The notes under the pieces are model-generated. The model worked only from the letters and a program-made list of their open reading frames with translations, did not search any database and was not told the DNA's origin. 64,000 nt of DNA from positions 34,494,501 through 34,558,500 of the forward strand of contig JAMPIT010000230.1 in assembly GCA_026261815.1 (NCBI GenBank), written 5' to 3'. Positions 58,101 to 64,000 of this stretch are shown here, one piece after another. This DNA is from Monarcha castaneiventris obscurior. Taxonomy: Eukaryota; Chordata; Aves; Passeriformes; Monarchidae. The stretch's first letter is position 1. The number at the start of each line of letters is the position of its first letter. A program made the position numbers and the translations under genes.

Positions 58101-61100
58101 AATGTTTCTGAACCGCATTAACTACTGGCACCTGGAGACGCCTTCTCAGCGAAGACTAAGATCACCCAATGATGATATTGCAGGGTATAAAGTGAATTAT
58201 ACCAGGTAATGCTGCTTTTGCTTGTTAGGAGTCTTCCTTACAAATAGGGCACGTACAAACTTCAGGAGTACACCAGTATCTTTATGCCACAGGTGAACCT
58301 TGTGAATTCTTGCAGCCGTGGATTTAACATGAAGACCTAAGGGTTTTAGTGAGACTATATCAGTTTCACATGCATCCTTGTGTCTTGAGAGATGTGCTTT
58401 ATCAGCCAAGAACAGGGAGTAGAGGCTGGAACACTTGTATCTAACAATGCTTTTGGAACTTCTCTGTTTGTGAAGCGCTCTCAGTCTTCTTAAGATATGA
58501 GCCTCGTGTAAGATCCCTATTTATTATTCGGCTTAAAAAAGAAAATGAGAGAAGATAACTTTAAGCGCTGTAAAGCATCACTGTTTGAAACCAAATCACA
58601 AAGGAGTTGAAAAATCAAACTAATTTTGCGAGTGCTTGAATGCTAAATGGGGAACAGATATTACTGGGTTCCTTAAAATTACAGTTCTTGTTATGACGTT
58701 GCTAGAATTTAAATGAATAAATCAGTCGCTAGAGGAAGAAGAGCTAGGATGAAAAGACATGTATCTCTTTTTCTCACAAGAGTAGTGCAGTGCCTTTTTC
58801 AGTGAGCACAGTGAGAGCAGTTAAGGGTCCTGCTGGTGCAGGCAGCAGGTAACCTCTGTCAGCACCCTGTTCTCAGGAGCGGCCCAGACCCCTCTGCTGA
58901 TGAGCACCACCTTCTGGCTGCTTTCCTGGTGGCCTTCCCTCTGACACCTCTCCATGAAGGAGAACAGCAAACCGGGTGTGAGTTGAGACTCTGGCTAGTG
59001 ACAGAGCAGACAGTCTGTGCCTGTGTCTGACTCAGATGTCCTGTCACCTCGAATAATTGCCATAAAGAACGTTTATAATCCATGGTGCTCCTAAGACCAT
59101 GTCTGGTGGGTGTTTGACCTCCATTTGTTTGTGGTAACAGGTGTCAGCCAGGGGTGGTAGGAGTTAACTTATATTAGGAATCAGTAGCTAATTGGTTCTG
59201 TTTGGTTCTGTTTTTGTTGTTAATTGTTTTGTCACTTTTGTTTTCTCAAACCGTCCTGCCCACAGTCCCTAAGGTCCCCCTTGACCCAAAGTGCTCTTCC
59301 CATCAGGTCCCACCTGTCATTGTGAGCTTCTCTCCTCTGTGTTGTCTGAGGCATTGCTCCAGATGCTGCTGTGCACCCCGGGCACACCTGAATTTTTGCA
59401 GTCACCAATTTCATTTGCGAACCTGAGGATCTGAATGAAACTGCGCCAGAGTTTCACGTGCATTCTTGTGTTTTGAGAGCTGTGCTTTATCAGCCAAGAA
59501 CAGGGAGTAGAAGTCTGTGAACAACTCTATCTTGTGACTCTTTTGCAACTCCTGTTTGCAAAGATTAAGGCACAAGAGTTTGGGAGAACATTTTGAGACA
59601 GGCTGTACTTTAGGTCTGGATGAGGAAACGTGTGCAGGATCCAGCACAGTATGTTTGCATCCAATTCCTAATATTTTCTTTCCATTGCTGGAGCTTTTAT
59701 AATGGCTGTGGTCTGATTCTGCTAAAGCTCCAGATACCAATGACTGTTCACTTACACACAGATACCAAAATCTTGCTTATTAAATTAACAGATATTGTGA
59801 CCTACATAGGCAGTGTACTCCTGAATTATCTCTTTGGTACCATAATCCCTTTTCCTAGAAAAGAAACATGACATGCTTTAATTTTCCTTTATGAAAAGCT
59901 TATTATGGATGGATATACTGGTAATGAAAGTTATGGATGGAGATGCTGGTAATGCCTTGTTACTACAAGGCAGAGTGTAATGGGAAGAAGCCAACTGGTG
60001 GAAGACCAGGGTGGGAGTCCAGTTGGATTGGGGTAGTGCCAGTTAAAAGTGTCACCCACTTTGCCTCTATGTGGGGAAAGATAGAAGTTTAGAGGGTAAG
60101 ACAGGCTATGCTGAGGGTCTTTGGAGTCAGTGGCAGGAGATGTATGAGGCTGAATGAATGAGCTGTGGAGAGAATCCCTGACATCAACATGAATTTTCTG
60201 TAATCTATGATTATTGTCTGGAACAAGAGCACTTTGTGGAAACTAGAGTGCAGATAAAAAGATATATGGAAACTTAAAAGTACTTGGTTGTCATTTCTTT
60301 AAAAAACTGAGCAATATAAATGCTGCTTAACTCTGTCCAGCCTTGTAGTGGAACAGATTTATATGGTCATAAGCTTTCAGCTGCATTATAAATGATGTGG
60401 GTAGTGATTTTATTGCATTGAGTCATATGTTAGATGGTAATAATTACCTGGCTTTTTTCCTCTTTACAGGTGGCTTTGTTATTGCAATGTCCCTCAGTTT
60501 TGTGACAGTCTACCTCGGTATGAAACCACCCAGGTTTTTGGTAGGACATTGCTTCGCTCTGTTTTTACTGTAATGAGACGACAACTGCTGGAGCAGGCCA
60601 GGCAAGAAAAAGACAAGCTTCCTCAAGAAAAACGAACACTAATCCTCACTCATTTTCCAAAGTAAGGGGTCACAGTGTGCCTGCATTCAAAGTTGACCAG
60701 CAACTTTGTTGTGGAAAGGGAGAAATTACCTGCAGTTTAAATAATTTATCTTTTTATTCAGTAGCAACTAGATAACTGTGGCTTTCTTTACTGCCATAAT
60801 TTAGACTAGTGTATTTTATGTACACAATTGCTTGCTTTGGTTTGTCCTAGGGTTTACTTTATGAAAAGGATTATTCATATTGCTGGGGGATTGTGCTTTT
60901 TGCCTATTAGCAGATATTGTAGGTCAATTACTTTCTTTTTCTGTAGTCCTTGGAAGCAATGTAGCTCCAGACCTCTAAAAACATGTTCGCATCTGCTTTG
61001 GTGATGGAGCATTAAAGGGTGGGTGTTGTACAGAGTTTATAAGAATTTCAGTTTAATTCAACATTGTAATAGTGAACAAAGTAGTCACCCCACCCCCAGA

Positions 61101-63953
61101 AGAGATGGGTTTATTAGGGAGGAGTCAGTGTAAAACTGCATCAATGAATCCTAGACTCCTAAATTTCATACTGACTGTCTTTTCCAGTACTGGAATGTTG
61201 GTGACGATCTCTTACAATAAAACAGCAATAATTACATGCTGGAGTATTGAAACATGCTCAACTTTGACAGTCCTTAATTTCAAACATTTTACTGGTGGTA
61301 AAGAGGGGCAGTGATGGTGACAGGATCATTCATTGTAATGAATTCCTGTTAAAGTAATGTATCACTTTAAAAATATCCTTATTTTATGAGGGTAGCTTGG
61401 CTCTCCAAGTAATACTTTAAAAGCCTGTCCCTCCTAACAACAAGTGAACTGAACCTACAGAAGACCTGGTGGCACTGATGCTGTCTCTGCAAGCTACTGT
61501 GTTGGGCCAGAAGATGGGCTAGAGCTCAGGGGAATGAAAAACAACATGAACTTTTCAAAGCTGAGTAGTGCCAGGACTTGTTGCTTCTACTATTATTAAT
61601 AGTTTATTTTACCACTTTGAAAAATGTACACTGTCTTTGGGATAAACTCTTGTGGATACAGGAATGTTGGTGCTTATCTGGGAACAGGATCATGATCTGG
61701 CCCTGAAACAGATAGAAAGGATTTAACACCCCACTGATGAAAGGAGCAGATTTGTGGAAGAAGTAGGTGTGCATATGCCCCTGTTTTCACTGCCTTTTAA
61801 AGCCTTTTGCAGTAATTTCAAAAGCATTATTATTCACTGCAGTTCCTTTTGATATTCTGCTGGGGAAAAAAAAAAAAGGCAAGTATTGTTTGGAGATGAT
61901 CTGTGGGAAATATGAATAATGTTTTAAATTTTTCATGGGTTGTGCTTTTCTGAAGCATTTGTCTCTTCTCTGGCATTGTGCTGAGTGAACCCTGCAGAAG
62001 ACCTGTGTCTTAGAGCAGGGAGCCTGGCATTGGCACAGGGCTCCCCTCTGCCCTGGGCTCTCCTTTTGGGCAAAGGGAGCACCCACAGGTTGTGTCTGTG
62101 CATACCTAGGAAGTAGTCACTAACAGGGCTGAAGGCAGAGCCTCTGTGCTGCCTGGAAATGGAGCTTTAGCTAAAGTTGAATTTGTCCTGCTCTGTCACA
62201 GATGGTCAGGTCACTGTTACAAACTTTTTAGCCATTATCAGCTGTATAGACAGCAGCAAACACTGCACATTGCTTAGGTATGGCTGTCCTGTATATACAG
62301 TACAAGAGTCTGACTTCATCCTGAAAATCCCTATCCTGCTCAAGAAAGTTTTACTCAATAGTCCTGTTGGTTTCAGCTGAACAGGTTCTATACATATAGA
62401 TGACTCGAGAGAGTAGAAATGTGCCATTTCAACTTCTGGTCTGAAAACCACTTTTGTGCCACATAGGATAAGCAGCTGTGTTGCTGCTGAGAGGAAATTG
62501 GTGTATTAGCCCTGAGAAGGTGAGCGTGCTGGAGAGTCTGATTTGTGGAATAGAATAATGCTAGGAGAGGTTTAAAATCGTGCTGTTTCTGTCACTGTAC
62601 TAAAGTAAGGTTAAAAATACAGTTATGCAATCACAAACGTGCAGTTAAATGTTGCAGTAGGACACTTAAAGGATTATGAAAATATCTTCCTAAGAGCATT
62701 GTTAGTAACACTGGGATTTTATAAAAGGCAGAAAGCAAGTGCATCTGCAAAACACTGGTTTATCAAAACAGACATATTTTGCCATCACTGTATAACATTA
62801 GTCAACTCATGGCTTTCTTATTAGTGGAGTTTTGTTCTGTAAAAGTAGTTTGTATCTGTCTTTTTCTGCACTTGCAATTAGATAAATATTGCTTGTAATC
62901 AAATGTAAGGTTTCATAAGTGAAAGCACTCTACTGAATTATGATACTTTATGTCAACTCCGGCTTGTGATTTTTGTGTGTGTGTGGTTTTCATTTTAATA
63001 GAATTGGCCAACAGCATTTTCTTACTGACTTAGTAAATATTTTTAATTTAAAAACATTGCAAGTGCTTATTTTGAAAAAGAACCTGTTTGGAACAATCCC
63101 ATTAAGTTGATATTTTGCCTGGTTTTGTGCCTAGGTTTCTGTCTATGCTGGAAGAAGAAGTGTACAGCCAGAATTCTCCCATTTGGGATCAGGATTTCAT
63201 GGTGTCTAGCTCCCGAACTGGCCAGCTGGGAATCCAGACAGGTAATTTACATTTAGTGATGGGTAACACAAATGAAAACTGCATTATTTAGGACTAATGT
63301 GGGGCTTTTTTTAAAATATTAGAGAGAGATGTTAGTCTGTGACCTTTTAAAATAATAGTTTCATTCTCTTAATTGGTGAAACAGCTTCTCCCTTTATTGA
63401 GTTTGATTTGTCCAACCAGTCTTAGAGCACTGTTAAAGTGGACAGCTGAAGCTGAACGATGAGATTTTGCTTTTCAATAGAGCCCTACACAAAACCTTTT
63501 CATGAAGCTAATTGCCAGCAGGCTTGGCAGGTATGTGAAGGAAGCTTGTTTTCTTAGCTTCTGCTCAGCACTGTGAAATAATAAAGTCTGATATTTGCAA
63601 CCCCTGTTATCCAGCAGTTCCTGCTTAGGTAGAATTTAGTTTAGAAAAACATACTGAGGTAAAGCTTTAATGTCTCTACTTGTGAACTGGTGGCATTGCT
63701 CTGTTGCACAGTGTTCACTGTTACTTTTTGGGTGGTAGGTGTCCATCTTTGTGACAGCCTTTCCACAGGCATCACAATGGGTTCCGTGATGTGATTTTTT
63801 TGTGTTTGTTTTTTTATGCCATTGCAGTTATCAGTCCACCTCCTGTTGCAAGATCTGTTGCATACAGCGCAAGCCCTTCGTCTCTGGAGCAATCCAACAG
63901 TGGGAATATGAGTCCAGCTTGTAAAGTTTCTTCTGCCCTTGACCCAAACTTAG
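42148..63953 (+). CDS. KAT2B: KAT2B (PCAF) lysine acetyltransferase, 5' half (partial)
   Basis: Eight coding exons (42148-42369, 50741-50867, 55573-55718, 56229-56318, 58024-58205, 60470-60661, 63135-63241, 63828-63953) join without phase conflict to 397 codons plus one base. KAT2B is the p300/CBP-associated factor, a nuclear GNAT-type histone acetyltransferase of SAGA/ATAC-like complexes. The part in the window covers the Gly/Ala/Pro-rich N-terminus, the PCAF N-terminal domain (from about residue 75: AEESCKCNGWKNPNP, RLLGIVLDVEYLFTCVHKEE, INYWHLETPSQRRLRSPNDD, WLCYCNVPQFCDSLPRYE) and the linker rich in Ser/Pro. The catalytic GNAT domain and bromodomain would follow beyond 64,000. Similarity to mammalian KAT2B, rather than the paralogue KAT2A, is clear from SYNTENY with RAB5A and from the exon texts. 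Differences noted are a shorter N-terminus and one residue fewer in GSLESPPFEKP. Confidence 0.97.
42370..50740 (+). other. KAT2B: KAT2B intron 1
   Basis: An 8.4-kb phase-0 intron. The first 760 bases are CpG island, then mostly AT-rich. A short imperfect tandem copy (TTATTGGGGACTC) lies near 44,075-44,105. No embedded gene and no clear transposable element recognised. Confidence 0.85.
50741..50867 (+). CDS. KAT2B: KAT2B exon 2 (AEESCKCNGWKNPNP block)
   Basis: The acceptor is TTGGTTTCAG and the donor CTGG|GTGAGC. 127 bases, phase 0 to phase 1. It carries the cysteine-rich start of the PCAF N-terminal domain (CKCNGW, CRSCSHAL). Confidence 0.97.
50868..55572 (+). other. KAT2B: KAT2B intron 2
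   Basis: A 4.7-kb phase-1 intron ending TTTGTTTAG. It contains the CR1 copy at 51553-52030. The remaining sequence shows nothing recognisable. Confidence 0.9.
51553..52030 (-). mobile_element. CR1 LINE, 5'-truncated copy of about 480 bp (minus orientation)
   Basis: It starts ACAGAATCGTTTGAGTTGGA and AGGGACC, then AAGATCATCTAGTCCAACCC, CCAGGGCTGGGGCATCCATC, CTCTGGGCAGCTTGTTCCAG, CCCCTTGTCCTGTCACTGC and ends near CATAGATCCACGTCCTTCTT. All are standard blocks of the reverse complement of a CR1 3' region. It is the longest CR1 in the window. Confidence 0.95.
55573..55718 (+). CDS. KAT2B: KAT2B exon 3
   Basis: The acceptor is TTGTTTAG and the donor AAA|GTAAGC. 146 bases, phase 1 to phase 0. The translation AAHVSHLENVSEEEMNRLLG continues into IVLDVEYLFTCVHKEEDAD and TKQVYFYLFK, essentially identical to mammalian KAT2B as I recall it. 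Confidence 0.98.
55719..56228 (+). other. KAT2B: KAT2B intron 3
   Basis: A phase-0 intron of 510 bases. Contains a short GATA run (TAGATAGATA at about 56,111). Nothing else. Confidence 0.9.
56229..56318 (+). CDS. KAT2B: KAT2B exon 4
   Basis: The acceptor is TTTTTACAG and the donor CAG|GTAAAG. 90 bases, 30 codons: LLRKCILQMGKPVVEGSLES and PPFEKPSIEQ. One residue shorter than the human exon as I recall it (SPP in place of KKPP). Confidence 0.96.
56319..58023 (+). other. KAT2B: KAT2B intron 4
   Basis: A 1.7-kb phase-0 intron with a T/G-rich stretch at 56,340-56,470. No repeat element or gene recognised. Confidence 0.9.
58024..58205 (+). CDS. KAT2B: KAT2B exon 5
   Basis: The acceptor is CTTTTTAAG, with AAG rather than CAG/TAG before the exon, and the donor CCAG|GTAATG. 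182 bases, phase 0 to phase 2, including GVNNFVQYKFSHLPSKERQT and INYWHLETPSQRRLRSPNDD. Confidence 0.97.
58290..58470. repeat. Direct repeat, copy 1 (KAT2B intron 5)
   Basis: It shares 31 identical bases with copy 2 (58393-58423 against 59481-59511, containing TTTATCAGCCAAGAACAGGG). Weaker similarity extends on both sides over roughly 180 bases, for example TTTCACRTGCATYCTTGTG before it and CTTTTGSAACT after it. Confidence 0.85.
59378..59570. repeat. Direct repeat, copy 2 (KAT2B intron 5)
   Basis: Second copy of the segment at 58290-58470, in the same orientation and offset by 1,088 bases at the identical core. It could be a local duplication or two insertions of one unrecognised repeat family. 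Confidence 0.85.
59903..59957. repeat. Imperfect tandem duplication, 28-bp unit, two copies
   Basis: TTATGGATGGATATACTGGT then AATGAAAG is followed directly by TTATGGATGGAGATGCTGGT then AATGCC. Confidence 0.85.
60470..60661 (+). CDS. KAT2B: KAT2B exon 6
   Basis: The acceptor is TCTTTACAG and the donor CCAAA|GTAAGG. 192 bases, phase 2 to phase 2. It includes WLCYCNVPQFCDSLPRYETT, VFGRTLLRSVFTVMRRQLLE and KRTLILTHFP. Confidence 0.98.
60662..63134 (+). other. KAT2B: KAT2B intron 6
   Basis: A 2.5-kb phase-2 intron ending GTGCCTAG. Contains an A-run at about 61,865-61,877. No gene or identifiable mobile element. Confidence 0.9.
63135..63241 (+). CDS. KAT2B: KAT2B exon 7
   Basis: The acceptor is GTGCCTAG and the donor ACAG|GTAATT. 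107 bases, phase 2 to phase 1: FLSMLEEEVYSQNSPIWDQD and FMVSSSRTGQLGIQT. Confidence 0.97.
63242..63827 (+). other. KAT2B: KAT2B intron 7
   Basis: A phase-1 intron of 586 bases ending CATTGCAG. Nothing else seen. Confidence 0.9.
63828..63953 (+). CDS. KAT2B: KAT2B exon 8 (Ser/Pro-rich linker)
   Basis: The acceptor is CATTGCAG and the donor TTAG|GTAATG. 126 bases, phase 1 to phase 1, including ISPPPVARSVAYSASPSSLE and SPACKVSS. It precedes the acetyltransferase part in the protein. The last 47 bases of the window are intron 8. Confidence 0.94.
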
Positions 63954-64000
63954 GTAATGGAGAAGGAGCCTTGCCTTTTGGCTTCTGTTGATGTCAGTTG

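Larger units (their letters stand above)
58206..60469 (+). other. KAT2B: KAT2B intron 5
   Basis: A 2.3-kb phase-2 intron. It holds a direct duplication (about 58290-58470 and 59378-59570), a 28-bp imperfect tandem at 59903-59957, and an inverted CCAACTGG/CCAGTTGG pair near 60,000. Confidence 0.9.

Noticed and set aside
63954..63991. KAT2B reading continuing as GNGEGALPFGFC to a stop
   Set aside because: This is readthrough into intron 8. A good donor TTAG|GTAATG lies at 63953/63954 and phase fits the family's next exon.
1..64000. A novel gene cluster, CRISPR array, tRNA/rRNA genes or other new system
   Set aside because: Everything with recognisable coding character belongs to four known vertebrate genes in ancestral order. 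I found no regular spacer arrays, tRNA cloverleaf or rRNA sequence by reading.

Overview
The window is vertebrate nuclear DNA, most likely from a bird. It carries spliced genes with canonical GT/AG introns, CpG-island promoters, several 5'-truncated CR1-type LINE fragments and a retroviral LTR of a kind seen in birds. The introns are fairly compact. The gene order EFHB(-) / RAB5A(+) / PP2D1(-) / KAT2B(+) is the same as on human chromosome 3p24, so this is a conserved syntenic block rather than an accessory region. I see no prokaryotic, CRISPR, phage-like or otherwise new gene system.

Layout. From 1 to 4189 on the minus strand lies the 5' part of EFHB (four coding exons found; the EF-hand half lies outside the window). 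Its CpG-rich promoter contains an eight-copy minisatellite. Positions 4.2-10.3 kb are intergenic and hold a solo LTR with an internal GAGT microsatellite and, next to the RAB5A promoter, a CR1 fragment. From about 10.5 to 27.2 kb on the plus strand is complete RAB5A: one non-coding exon, five coding exons joining to 215 codons, and a 1.4-kb 3'UTR. Tail-to-tail with it, 27.36-32.5 kb on the minus strand, is a decayed copy of PP2D1, recognisable by protein similarity in two exon blocks but broken by several frame changes and an in-frame TGA. Positions 32.5-42 kb are intergenic and carry a CRE palindrome, a perfect 20-bp palindrome, a pair of ISRE-like motifs and a small isolated GC-rich island. 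From 42,148 to the window end on the plus strand is the 5' half of KAT2B (PCAF): eight coding exons, 397 codons plus one base, covering the PCAF N-terminal domain. The acetyltransferase and bromodomain exons lie beyond the right edge.

The genes are unrelated in function: EFHB is a ciliary microtubule inner protein/calcium sensor, RAB5A an early-endosome GTPase, PP2D1 a PP2C-like protein and KAT2B a histone acetyltransferase. They are neighbours by ancestral synteny and not as a pathway. The most notable observation is the apparent loss of PP2D1 between two intact, strongly conserved genes. Exon limits were set by reading splice sites and checking that the phases join. Homology statements rest on recognition of the families, not on a database search.
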